Assembly: GCA_017302355.1 (NCBI GenBank)
Contig: JAFLDQ010000042.1
Location: forward strand, 1-23,709
DNA: 23,709 nucleotides
Source of the DNA: Dechloromonas sp.
GTDB lineage: Bacteria > Pseudomonadota > Gammaproteobacteria > Burkholderiales > Rhodocyclaceae
Direction: 5' to 3'
Position numbers and translations under genes: made by a program. The stretch's first letter is position 1, and each line of letters opens with the position of its first letter. The notes beneath the pieces were generated by a model. The model ran no database searches. It was not told the DNA's origin and saw only the letters and a list, made by a program, of their open reading frames with translations. Positions 7,364-14,873 of the stretch are shown piece after piece.

Positions 7364-8218
7364 TCAGGCCAGTTCGAGCACGCGCAGCAGCGAGGCCGTG
7401 TCGTCCCTGCCCCAGCCCTGCGCCATCAGTGCGTTCAGCTGCTGGGCGACGGTTGCGGTCAACGGCACCGGAACCCCCGATTTGCGCGCGGCTTCCAGCA
7501 CCAGCCCGAAATCCTTGTGGTGCAGCCGCGCCTCGATGCCGGCGGCAAAGTCGCGCCTGACCATGCGCTCGCCCATCACGTCGAGCACGCGCGAGGCGGC
7601 CGAGCCGCCGGCCAGTGCCTGCCTGACCTTGGCGCAATCGACGCCGGAAGCGGCGGCGAGGCGCAGCGCCTCGGCGGCGGCCTCGATGGCGGCGACCATG
7701 ATCATCTGGTTGCAGGCCTTGGCGACCTGCCCGGCGCCGTTCGGGCCGATATGGACGATGCGCTGGCCGAGGCAGGCGAGCAGCGGGCGCACGCGGTCGA
7801 GCACCGCCGCGTCGCCGCCGGCCATGATCGCCAGCGTCGCGTCGCTGGCGCCTTGGGCGCCGCCGGAAACCGGCGCGTCGAGCAGGTGGATGCCGCGTTC
7901 GGCGAGGCGGGCGGCGATGCGGCGGGCGGCATCGGGGGCGATGGTCGAGCAATCGACCAGCACCGAATCCGGCGCCATGCCTTCGCTCAGTCCGTCCGCG
8001 CCGAGGGCGACGGCCTCGACATCGGCGCTGGAGGTGATGATGGTGAACACCACGGTGCATTGGCGGCCGAGTTCGGCCGGCGTCGCACAGACGGTCGCCG
8101 GCAGGCCGGCGGCGCTTTCCGGGCGGCGCGCCCAGACGTGCAGCTCGTGGCCGGCCCGCTGCAGATGCAGCGCCATCGGCCGCCCCATGGCGCCCAGCCC
8201 GATGAAGCCGACCTTCAT
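7364..8218 (-). CDS. NAD(P)-dependent 3-hydroxyisobutyrate/tartronate-semialdehyde reductase family enzyme (copy 2)
   Basis: The 284-residue enzyme belongs to the beta-hydroxyacid dehydrogenase family. The N-terminal Rossmann motif is GFIGLGAMGRPMALHL (residues 4-19). The substrate-binding signature is LLDAPVSGGAQG (about 112-123), and the catalytic Lys167 with Asn170 is in GAGQVAKACNQ. Family members reversibly oxidise short 3-hydroxyacids such as 3-hydroxyisobutyrate or D-glycerate. An Arg follows the second beta strand (WARRPES), which often favours NADP, though this is inference. Its ATG overlaps the stop of the upstream paralogue by 4 bp, so the two form a coupled pair. Confidence 0.9.
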   Translation of the reverse strand: MKVGFIGLGAMGRPMALHLQRAGHELHVWARRPESAAGLPATVCATPAELGRQCTVVFTIITSSADVEAVALGADGLSEGMAPDSVLVDCSTIAPDAARRIAARLAERGIHLLDAPVSGGAQGASDATLAIMAGGDAAVLDRVRPLLACLGQRIVHIGPNGAGQVAKACNQMIMVAAIEAAAEALRLAAASGVDCAKVRQALAGGSAASRVLDVMGERMVRRDFAAGIEARLHHKDFGLVLEAARKSGVPVPLTATVAQQLNALMAQGWGRDDTASLLRVLELA

Positions 8219-9081
8219 TCCTGGCCCGACAGCCGTTCGAGCAGCTTGAGCACGGCGATCGAGTCTTCCTCGCCGAGGCCCGAGCCGACCATGGCGTTGA
8301 ACATCTGCGCCGTCGCCGCCGAACCGGGCAGGCAGAGGCCGAGCTCGTGCGCCGTCTGCATGACGATGTTCAGATCCTTCTCGTGCATCCAGCTCTTGAA
8401 GCCGGGTTTGAAATTGCGGTCGAGCATGCGCTGGCCATGGTTCTCGAGGATTTTCGAATAAGCGAAACCGCCGAGCAGCGCCTCGCGCACCTTGCCGCGG
8501 TCGACGCCGTTTTTGGCGGCAAAAGCGAAGGCCTCGGCCACCGCCAGCACGCCCATGCCGGTGACGATCTGGTTGGCCGCCTTGGCCACCTGGCCGGCCC
8601 CGGAAGCACCGATATGGACGATGTTCTTGCCCATGCGCTCGAAAGCCGGCTTGGCGCGGGCGAAGGCCGCGTCGGAACCGCCGGCCATGATCGACAGCGT
8701 GCCGGCGATGGCCCCGACCTCGCCGCCGGACACCGGCGCATCCATGAAATCGACCCCGGCGGCGGCCAGTTCCTCGCCGATCCGGCGCGCCGCGGCGGGG
8801 GCGATGGTGCTCATGTCGACGGCGACCAGACCGGCTTGCCCGGCGCTGGCAACCCCCCGCATCACCTCGGCGACATCCGGCGCATCGGCGACCATCGAGA
8901 TCACCAGTTCATTGCCCCGCGCGGCCTCGGCCGGGCTGCCCGCGCCTATTGCCCCGGCGTCGAGCAGCGGCTGCATCGATTCGGCGCGGCGCGCCCAGAC
9001 GGTGACTTCGTGGCCGCACTTCAACAGATTGAGCGCCATCGGGCGCCCCATGATCCCGAGTCCGATGAATCCGATCTTCAT
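8215..9081 (-). CDS. NAD(P)-dependent 3-hydroxyisobutyrate/tartronate-semialdehyde reductase family enzyme (copy 1)
   Basis: This 288-residue paralogue of the following gene has the same layout: GFIGLGIMGRPMALNL at residues 4-19, DAPVSGGEVGAIAGTLS near 114-130, and Lys167/Asn170 in GAGQVAKAANQ. The C-terminal domain (SWMHEKDLNIV, SAATAQMFNAM) resembles GlxR/GarR-type 2-hydroxy-3-oxopropionate reductases and glyoxylate/succinic-semialdehyde reductases, so the substrate is uncertain. A GGGGAGAA ribosome binding site precedes the ATG by about 6 bases. It is first in the two-gene unit and its promoter should lie in 9082-9290. Confidence 0.92.
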   Translation of the reverse strand: MKIGFIGLGIMGRPMALNLLKCGHEVTVWARRAESMQPLLDAGAIGAGSPAEAARGNELVISMVADAPDVAEVMRGVASAGQAGLVAVDMSTIAPAAARRIGEELAAAGVDFMDAPVSGGEVGAIAGTLSIMAGGSDAAFARAKPAFERMGKNIVHIGASGAGQVAKAANQIVTGMGVLAVAEAFAFAAKNGVDRGKVREALLGGFAYSKILENHGQRMLDRNFKPGFKSWMHEKDLNIVMQTAHELGLCLPGSAATAQMFNAMVGSGLGEEDSIAVLKLLERLSGQE

Positions 9082-9235
9082 GCCGTTCTCCCCAAAGCGT
9101 GAGCGAGGATTCTAGCCGATCGGGAATCGTGTCACGCGCATGCGGCGGGGCTTCCGGGAGGAGGCATGCCGCTGCGCCGCCGTCGGGTCAACATGAGCAG
9201 GAGCCGGTGACCCAAGGGCAGGGGTTTGCAAGACA

Positions 9236-9275
9236 AAAGGCCGAGTGAGGCCCGGGCAGGGCTGGCCGCGCCTTT
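9236..9275 (-). terminator. Possible terminator after the SDR gene
   Basis: Read on the minus strand just after the SDR stop, AAAGGC (9275-9270) pairs with GCCTTT (9241-9236). The right arm runs into TTTTGTCTT. The 28-base interior is GC-rich and can fold further (it contains the palindrome GCCCGGGC). The stem is short, so this is a weak candidate. Confidence 0.35.
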
Positions 9276-9290
9276 CGGGGATGCCGGCGA

Positions 9291-10175
9291 TCATGGCGTC
9301 GGGCAGCGGGATGCGCCTGGGTCAGTTGCTTCGTCTTGCAGCGCCTTGTCGACCAGGCGGCCGGCCTCCGCCATGAATCTCTCCGTGTACTGCGGTGTGA
9401 GCGCACGGGATGCCGGGATGAGTTTTCCCTTTCGATTGAACATCGAGCCGGAAAGGTCGTCGATCTGCGGGTCGAACAACAGCGGGGCGATGCGTGCCGC
9501 ATAGTCTTCGGGGCTCGGCGTCACCAGACCAATCAAGGATTCGATCACCCGGGACTTCCAGGACCCCTTGCCCAGGAAGTTGTCACGGATCTCCGTTCTG
9601 ATGATGCCGGGGTTAAGCCCGAAAAATGCCGCCTGCGGGTAGCGGCGGGCGGCGTCCAGCACCAGCATCTCGTTGCCCGCGACCGTGCTCATGTGGGTGC
9701 GCATCGGTTGGTAGGACTGCTCGGAATTCAGATCGCCCAGCACCGCCATCTGCCCGGATCCCGGAAAGCCCATCACGAACACGTAAGGCCGGCGCTGCCC
9801 CGGGGTGCGGTTCGCGCCCAGGCGCGGAGCGAGCGAGTGCAGGATCACATGTCGACACAGGTAGCTGACGGCCAGCTCCATTTCCAGCCCTTCTGCCGTC
9901 TCCTGACGTTGCGGCGGCGGCATGATGCCGGTGGTCATGACGATCAGATCCAGCGGCTCGGCGCTCAGGAAGCCGCCAACGCGGCGGGCTTCACGCATCA
10001 GGCTCAAGTCGGCGTGGATGAAACGGATCGAGCGATGATCGGCGTCGCGGAAGGTTCGGCCAACGACGAGAACGTTCGCGCCGAGTTCGGCCAGGTGCAG
10101 GGCGATGGCGCGGCCAATGCCGGCCGTACCGCCGATGACCGCGACCTGCTTTCGGGTGTTGAAGGTTTCCGGCAT
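9291..10175 (-). CDS. Short-chain dehydrogenase/reductase-like protein lacking the YxxxK pair
   Basis: The 294-residue protein has an SDR N-terminal Rossmann half: VAVIGGTAGIGRAIALHL (TGxxxGxG-type, about residues 12-29), ADLS, and LDLIVMTTGIMPPP in place of the NAG motif. NPGIIRTEIRDNF matches the usual PG...T segment. Where SDRs carry YxxxK, the aligned segment reads HMSTVAGNEMLV: by alignment on the Asn of the following helix, Tyr is His and Lys is Val. Classical catalysis is therefore doubtful. It lies 10 bp after the CecR-like regulator on the same strand and is probably co-transcribed with it. A role linked to the exporter substrate is inference. Confidence 0.82.
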   Translation of the reverse strand: MPETFNTRKQVAVIGGTAGIGRAIALHLAELGANVLVVGRTFRDADHRSIRFIHADLSLMREARRVGGFLSAEPLDLIVMTTGIMPPPQRQETAEGLEMELAVSYLCRHVILHSLAPRLGANRTPGQRRPYVFVMGFPGSGQMAVLGDLNSEQSYQPMRTHMSTVAGNEMLVLDAARRYPQAAFFGLNPGIIRTEIRDNFLGKGSWKSRVIESLIGLVTPSPEDYAARIAPLLFDPQIDDLSGSMFNRKGKLIPASRALTPQYTERFMAEAGRLVDKALQDEATDPGASRCPTP

Positions 10176-10185
10176 GGTGAAGCGC

Positions 10186-10839
10186 CTATTCAGTTGAATG
10201 GCTCAGCTCTCGCAACCCGGCAAGGGCAAAGCGGGTGAGGTGGTTCTTGAGATCCTCGGCGGGCTGCTCAAGCAGCGCCTGGAACGGCGACGGCGTTTCC
10301 CGGTCGAGCACCAGCATCATCAGGCAGGGCGCGAGGATGCTGGTCTGGCAACGCAGCAGGGCGGGATCGCCCGGCGGCAAGCCGGTGATCTCGGCCAGGA
10401 TGCCGTTGAGATGCCTGAAGCGCGGTGGCACAGCCTCCGCGAGCAAATCCGCCGTGTGGGGCGAGGGCGCAAGGATCTCCCGTGCGAAGACGCGTCCGTG
10501 CCAGCCGCGGAGTTCCTTGGCGCGATCGACCAGCAAGGCTATGGTGGCGGCCAGTTTCTCCTCCGCGCTGCAGTTGCGGGCGCGGATCTCGTCGAGCACG
10601 GCGATATTGACGAGCTGGTCGTAGTCCTTCAGCAGAACCGTCCGATACAAGCCCTCGCGGCCGCCAAAGTGATAGTTGATGGCCGCCAGATCGGTCTCGG
10701 CCGCCGCGCAGATGGCCTTGTTTGACGCCCCCGCGTACCCCCGTTGCGCAAAGAGCTGACCGGCGGCTTCCAGCAGCCGGGCGCGGGTGAGGTCGCCATC
10801 CATGCGGGGCCTTCTCTGCTTCTTGATCGTCGATTTCAT
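10186..10839 (-). CDS. cecR: TetR-family transcriptional regulator, CecR (YbiH)-like
   Basis: This 217-residue regulator has an N-terminal TetR helix-turn-helix (ARLLEAAGQLFAQRGYAGAS...INYHFGGREGLYRTVL, about residues 20-70). Its C-terminal ligand domain resembles the CecR/DUF1956 type (FAREILAPSP, RCQTSILAPCLMM). In Escherichia coli, CecR controls the ybhGFSR exporter; here the same exporter type is divergently transcribed from the adjoining spacer, which supports the assignment. An AAGGAG ribosome binding site is properly spaced from the ATG at 10839; an ATG 27 bases further upstream (10866) lies within the promoter region and is less likely. Autorepression and repression of the exporter is the expected model, not shown here. 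Confidence 0.88.
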   Translation of the reverse strand: MKSTIKKQRRPRMDGDLTRARLLEAAGQLFAQRGYAGASNKAICAAAETDLAAINYHFGGREGLYRTVLLKDYDQLVNIAVLDEIRARNCSAEEKLAATIALLVDRAKELRGWHGRVFAREILAPSPHTADLLAEAVPPRFRHLNGILAEITGLPPGDPALLRCQTSILAPCLMMLVLDRETPSPFQALLEQPAEDLKNHLTRFALAGLRELSHSTE

Positions 10840-10915
10840 CGTGGCTCCTTGTCGATATAGTTGCAATTAAAAACGAATTTGAATATAGTACAGCAACTGA
10901 CTGGAGATTGGAACC
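10840..10915. promoter_or_regulatory. Divergent promoter/operator between cecR-like gene and exporter operon
   Basis: This 76-bp spacer is strikingly AT-rich. Rightwards, TTGCAA (10861-10866) and TATAGT (10884-10889) are separated by 17 bp, a good sigma-70 promoter. Leftwards, TTGCTG and a T-rich TTTTTA are similarly spaced and overlap it. Candidate operator elements are the inverted repeat AGTTGC (10859-10864)/GCAACT (10893-10898), an inner CAATT...AATTTG pair, and a direct repeat ATATAGT at 10855-10861 and 10883-10889. A TetR dimer bound here would block both promoters. The exporter gene has GGAG about 10 bases before its ATG. Confidence 0.65.
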
Positions 10916-11938
10916 ATGAACAAACGGATTGCTGTCGGCGCCCTTGCCGCAGTACTGCTCGCCGTGCTGGCCGGATGGCTCTGGTACAGGCACTCGGCTT
11001 CTCTGGAGCAAGGCGCCCTGACCCTGTTGGGCAATGTGGATATCCGCCAGGTGTCGCTGGCCTTTCAGGACAGCGAACGCATCCAGGCGATGCGCGTCGA
11101 TGAGGGCGCCAAGGTCAAGGCCGGGGAGGTGCTGGCAAAGCTGGATACCCGTACCCTGGAGCTTCAGGCCGCGCAAGCCCGGACGGAAATCGCCGTTCGG
11201 GAGCAAGCATTGTTGCGCTTGCGCAACGGATCGCGGCCGGAAGAGATTGCTCAGGCCGAGGCGCGCGCCGGTGCGGCCCGAGTCGATGCCCAGTTGGCCG
11301 AGCAGGATTTCAAGCGCGTCCAGGACGCAGCGCAGGAAACGCAAGGCCGCGCGGTCAGCCGCCAGGAGCGCGACCGCGTCGCTGCCCAGCTGCAGGCGGC
11401 ACGGGCCAAGCTCGATGACCAGACGCAAGCCCTGCGTCTGGCAAGGCTTGGTCCGCGCCGGGAAGACATCGATCAGGCCTCGGCTCAGCTGCAATCCACT
11501 CGCGATGCCTTGGCCTTGCTGGAACACCGCATCTCGCTGGCCGAGTTGAAGGCACCCAGCGATGCCGTCGTCCGTTCGCGGCTGGCCGAGCCGGGTGACA
11601 TGGCCTCGCCCCAGAGGCCCGTCTATGCCCTGGCCCTGATGCAGCCCAAGTGGATTCGCGCCTACGTCAACTCCGTGGAACTGGCACGGGTCCAGCCCGG
11701 CATGCCGGCGCAGATCAGCGTCGATGGCCTGCCGGGACAGCTGCTGGACGGGCACGTCGGCTACATCTCGTCGGTTGCCGAGTTCACCCCCAAGGCGGTC
11801 CAGACGCCGGAGCTGCGGACCAGCCTGGTGTATGAAGTCCGCGTCATCGCCCATGACCCCGGCGACAAGCTGCGCCTGGGCATGCCGGCCACGGTACACC
11901 TGCGCAACGCCGTCGCTGCCGGGGCGGAGGGGCGCTGA
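10916..11938 (+). CDS. ybhG: HlyD-family membrane-fusion (periplasmic adaptor) protein, YbhG-like
   Basis: The 340-residue protein has an N-terminal membrane anchor (ALAAVLLAVLAGWLWY, about residues 9-24). A biotinyl-lipoyl-like half (MRVDEGAKVKAGEVLAKLD) follows, then a long Ala/Gln/Arg-rich coiled coil (about 80-200), the second lipoyl half (ISLAELKAPSDAVVRSRLAEPGD) and a beta-barrel domain ending KLRLGMPATVHL. The NVDIRQVSLAF start of the mature part is typical of YbhG-type adaptors. It should bridge the inner-membrane ABC transporter and the outer-membrane channel encoded downstream. It is the first gene of the five-gene operon and sits directly after the divergent promoter. Confidence 0.93.
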   Translation: MNKRIAVGALAAVLLAVLAGWLWYRHSASLEQGALTLLGNVDIRQVSLAFQDSERIQAMRVDEGAKVKAGEVLAKLDTRTLELQAAQARTEIAVREQALLRLRNGSRPEEIAQAEARAGAARVDAQLAEQDFKRVQDAAQETQGRAVSRQERDRVAAQLQAARAKLDDQTQALRLARLGPRREDIDQASAQLQSTRDALALLEHRISLAELKAPSDAVVRSRLAEPGDMASPQRPVYALALMQPKWIRAYVNSVELARVQPGMPAQISVDGLPGQLLDGHVGYISSVAEFTPKAVQTPELRTSLVYEVRVIAHDPGDKLRLGMPATVHLRNAVAAGAEGR

Positions 11939-11940
11939 CC

Positions 11941-13713
11941 ATGAGGCTTGCGTCAGGCACGGCGCTTGCCGGGGGGCTTTCCCTGCAAGCCACCGAACTG
12001 GTCAAGTCCTTCAAGGAAGTGCGGGCGGTCAACGGCATCACGCTCGGCATTCCATCGGGTCAACTTACGGCGCTGGTCGGTCCCGATGGCGCCGGCAAGA
12101 CCACGCTGCTGCGCATGGTGGCGGGTCTGATGAAGCCCGATGCCGGCCAGCTCAGCGTGCTCGGCATCGATGTCACCCGCCATCCGCAGGCCGTGCAGGA
12201 CCGCATCAGCTACATGCCACAGCGTTTCGGTCTGTACGAAGACCTGAGCGTGCAGGAGAACCTCAACCTCTACGCCGATCTGCACGGCGTGCCGGCCGAT
12301 CTGCGGCGCGAGCGTTTCGAGCGCATGCTGGCCATGACCGACATGGCAGCCTTTACGCAACGTCCCGCGGGCAAGCTTTCCGGCGGCATGAAGCAGAAAC
12401 TGGGGTTGGCGTGCACGCTGGTGCGTTCTCCCGATCTGCTCCTGCTGGACGAGCCCACCGTCGGCGTCGACCCGCTGTCGCGCCGTGAACTCTGGCGCAT
12501 CGTCCAGCAACTGGTCGATGAAGAGCGGCTGTCCGTCATCGTCAGCACCGCCTACATGGATGAGGCCGAGCGCTGCGAACACGTCATCGTGATGAACGAC
12601 GGCAAGCTGCTGGCCCAGGGCGCGCCGGAAAGCTTGCACGCAGCGGCGCAGGGGCGCTGTTTCATTGCCCACCCGCGGCCCGGCGTGCTGGCGAGAACCT
12701 TGCAGGCCGAGCTGATCGACGATCGCGCCCGCGTCGTCGATGCCGTTCCCGAGTGCGGCGCGGTGCGCTTCATCCGCGCTGCCGATGCCGACGATGCGGC
12801 CATCGCCGGCCTGCTCAAGGGCATGACGCACGAGGCGGCGCCCGCACGGCTGGAAGACGGCGTCATGACCTTGCTGCGCGCCCAGTCGGATGCGCCGCCC
12901 GCTGCGGAACCTGCCCGGGCAGAAAGCAACCTGGCCGCCGACGGCGAGCGCCCGGTGCTCATCGAGGTGCGGGATCTGGTGCGGCGCTTCGGTGATTTCG
13001 TGGCCGTGGCCAGCACCTCGTTCAAGGTGCGGCGCGGCGAGATCTTCGGTCTCCTCGGCCCCAACGGCGCGGGCAAGACCACCACCTTCAGGATGCTCTG
13101 CGGCCTGCTGCCTGCAAGCAGCGGTTTTCTCGAAGTGGCGGGTTACAACCTGCGCACGGCGCGCGCCACCGCGCGCGGGCGGGTGGGTTATGTGTCGCAG
13201 AAGTTCGCCCTGTACGAGAATCTGTCCGCCGTCGAGAACCTCACCTTCTTCGGCGGCGCCTACGGGCTGCATGGGGCCCAGCTGCGCCAACGCGTCGACC
13301 AGGTGATGGGCGAATTCGACCTGCAGGCGCATCGGCACATGCGCAGCGGCGAGCTGCCGGGTGGTTTCAAGCAGCGTCTGGCCATGGCGGCCGCACTGCT
13401 GCATCAACCGGACATCCTCTTTCTGGATGAGCCGACCAGCGGGATCGACCCGCTCGCGCGCCGCGCCTTCTGGCGACGCATCACGGCGCTGGCGGCGGCA
13501 GGCACGACCGTGGTCATCACCACGCACTTCATGGAAGAAGCCGAGTACTGCGACCGCATCGTGATTCAGGATGCCGGGCAGTTGCTGGCCATCGGCACGC
13601 CGGGTGAAGTGCGTGCGCGGGTGGCGGGGGCCACGGACATGAACGCCGCTTTCATCGGCATCGTCGAGCAACATCGCGCGCAGAGTGCGTCCGCCGTGGC
13701 AGGAGTTGCGTGA
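11941..13713 (+). CDS. ybhF: Fused two-domain ABC transporter ATPase, YbhF-like
   Basis: This 590-residue protein has two complete nucleotide-binding domains. NBD1: Walker A GPDGAGKT (Lys53), signature LSGGM, Walker B LLLLDEPTVGVD, and Ala204 (STAYMDEAE) where the switch His is expected. NBD2: Walker A GPNGAGKT (Lys379), signature LPGGF with Pro for Ser, Walker B LFLDEPTSGID, and a normal switch His529 (TTHFMEEAE). The two deviations fall in the same composite ATP site (Walker A/H-loop of NBD1 with signature of NBD2), leaving one canonical and one degenerate site. It energises the two permeases downstream from the cytoplasmic face. The start follows the adaptor stop by 2 bp after a GGAGGGG sequence. 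Confidence 0.95.
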   Translation: MRLASGTALAGGLSLQATELVKSFKEVRAVNGITLGIPSGQLTALVGPDGAGKTTLLRMVAGLMKPDAGQLSVLGIDVTRHPQAVQDRISYMPQRFGLYEDLSVQENLNLYADLHGVPADLRRERFERMLAMTDMAAFTQRPAGKLSGGMKQKLGLACTLVRSPDLLLLDEPTVGVDPLSRRELWRIVQQLVDEERLSVIVSTAYMDEAERCEHVIVMNDGKLLAQGAPESLHAAAQGRCFIAHPRPGVLARTLQAELIDDRARVVDAVPECGAVRFIRAADADDAAIAGLLKGMTHEAAPARLEDGVMTLLRAQSDAPPAAEPARAESNLAADGERPVLIEVRDLVRRFGDFVAVASTSFKVRRGEIFGLLGPNGAGKTTTFRMLCGLLPASSGFLEVAGYNLRTARATARGRVGYVSQKFALYENLSAVENLTFFGGAYGLHGAQLRQRVDQVMGEFDLQAHRHMRSGELPGGFKQRLAMAAALLHQPDILFLDEPTSGIDPLARRAFWRRITALAAAGTTVVITTHFMEEAEYCDRIVIQDAGQLLAIGTPGEVRARVAGATDMNAAFIGIVEQHRAQSASAVAGVA

Positions 13714-14870
13714 TGTCCAAACCAGACAGGCAGGGTCACGCGGCTTCCGGCGGTTTCTGGCGTCGCTTGTGCGCCCTGACCATCAAGGAGTTTCATCAAC
13801 TGCTGCGCGACCGCAGCAACCTCGCCATCGGCATTTTGCTGCCGGTGATGCTGATTCTGCTGTTCGGCTATGGCCTGTCGCTGGACATTCGCAATGCGCC
13901 GGTGGCCGTCGTGATCGAGGATGGCTCGCCGACCGCCCGCGATGTCCTCGCCGGCCTGAACGGTTCGGACTACATCCGCCCCAGCTACGTCACGACGATG
14001 GCCGAGGCCGAGCAGCTGATGCGCGCCCGCAGGGTCGATGCCATCGTGCGCGTTCCCGGCGATTTCTCCCGGCGACTGGCCCGGGGCGACGCCAGGGTGC
14101 AACTGCTGCTGCATGGTTCCGATGCCACCATGGCGTCCAGTCTGCGCGGTTATGTCATGGCCAGCATCAACAACTGGAGCGCGCATCAGGCCGATCGCAG
14201 TGGGCGCATCGCGCCGGCGCCAGGGGTGCAAGTCATCGACCGCCTGTGGTTCAACGCGGCCAACTCCAGCACCTGGTATCTGGTGCCGGGGCTGATCGTG
14301 CTCATCATGACGCTGGTGGGGGGGTTTCTGACCTCGATGGTGGTTGCCCGGGAATGGGAGCGCGGCACGCTGGAGGCGCTGTTCGTCACCCCGGTGCGTT
14401 CGCTGGAGATCCTGCTGGCCAAGATCATTCCGTACTTTGGCGTGGGTATGCTCGGCCTGCTGCTGTGCATCGTCTCCGCTCGCTTCCTGTTCCAGGTGCC
14501 GCTCAACGGCTCGCTATGGGTGCTGCTGGCGAGTTCGATGCTGTATCTGATCGTCGCGCTGGGGCTGGGCCTGCTCATTTCCTCGCTGGCGCGCAACCAG
14601 TTTCTCGCCAGCCAGATCGCGGTCATCGCCACCTTCATGCCCGCCCTGATGCTCTCGGGTTTCTTGTTCGACCTGAACAACGTGCCAATCGGCATTCAGA
14701 GCGTGGCGAGCATCCTGCCGGCGACCCACTTCGTCGAACTGAGCAAGATGAGCTTTCTTGCCGGCGACAACTTCCCTTTGATTGTGCGCAAATGGAGCAT
14801 CCTCGGCCTGCAGGCGGTGGTGCTGCTCGCCGCCGCCTGGCTGCGTACGCGCAAAAGCCTGGATCGTTGA
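13713..14870 (+). CDS. ybhS: ABC-2 type permease, YbhS-like
   Basis: This 385-residue inner-membrane permease has one N-terminal span (LAIGILLPVMLILLFGYGLSL) and a large extracytoplasmic domain (about residues 60-185). A C-terminal bundle of about five spans carries the ABC-2 signature EWERGTLEALFVTPVRSLEIL. The start is ambiguous between GTG 13710 and ATG 13713; AGGAG at 13701-13705 fits the ATG, which shares one base with the upstream stop (TGATG). It should pair with the next gene product as a heterodimeric channel driven by the fused ATPase. Confidence 0.94.
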   Translation: MSKPDRQGHAASGGFWRRLCALTIKEFHQLLRDRSNLAIGILLPVMLILLFGYGLSLDIRNAPVAVVIEDGSPTARDVLAGLNGSDYIRPSYVTTMAEAEQLMRARRVDAIVRVPGDFSRRLARGDARVQLLLHGSDATMASSLRGYVMASINNWSAHQADRSGRIAPAPGVQVIDRLWFNAANSSTWYLVPGLIVLIMTLVGGFLTSMVVAREWERGTLEALFVTPVRSLEILLAKIIPYFGVGMLGLLLCIVSARFLFQVPLNGSLWVLLASSMLYLIVALGLGLLISSLARNQFLASQIAVIATFMPALMLSGFLFDLNNVPIGIQSVASILPATHFVELSKMSFLAGDNFPLIVRKWSILGLQAVVLLAAAWLRTRKSLDR

Positions 14871-14873
14871 CCC

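Noticed and set aside
6219..8060. 613-codon minus-strand frame
   Set aside because: It crosses the CDF, thioesterase, small-protein and reductase genes in the wrong frames, is Arg/Pro-rich and has no recognisable domain.
11953..13674. 573-codon frame antisense to the fused ATPase
   Set aside because: The sense strand has two complete ABC ATPase domains; the antisense translation is His/Gln/Arg-rich shadow.
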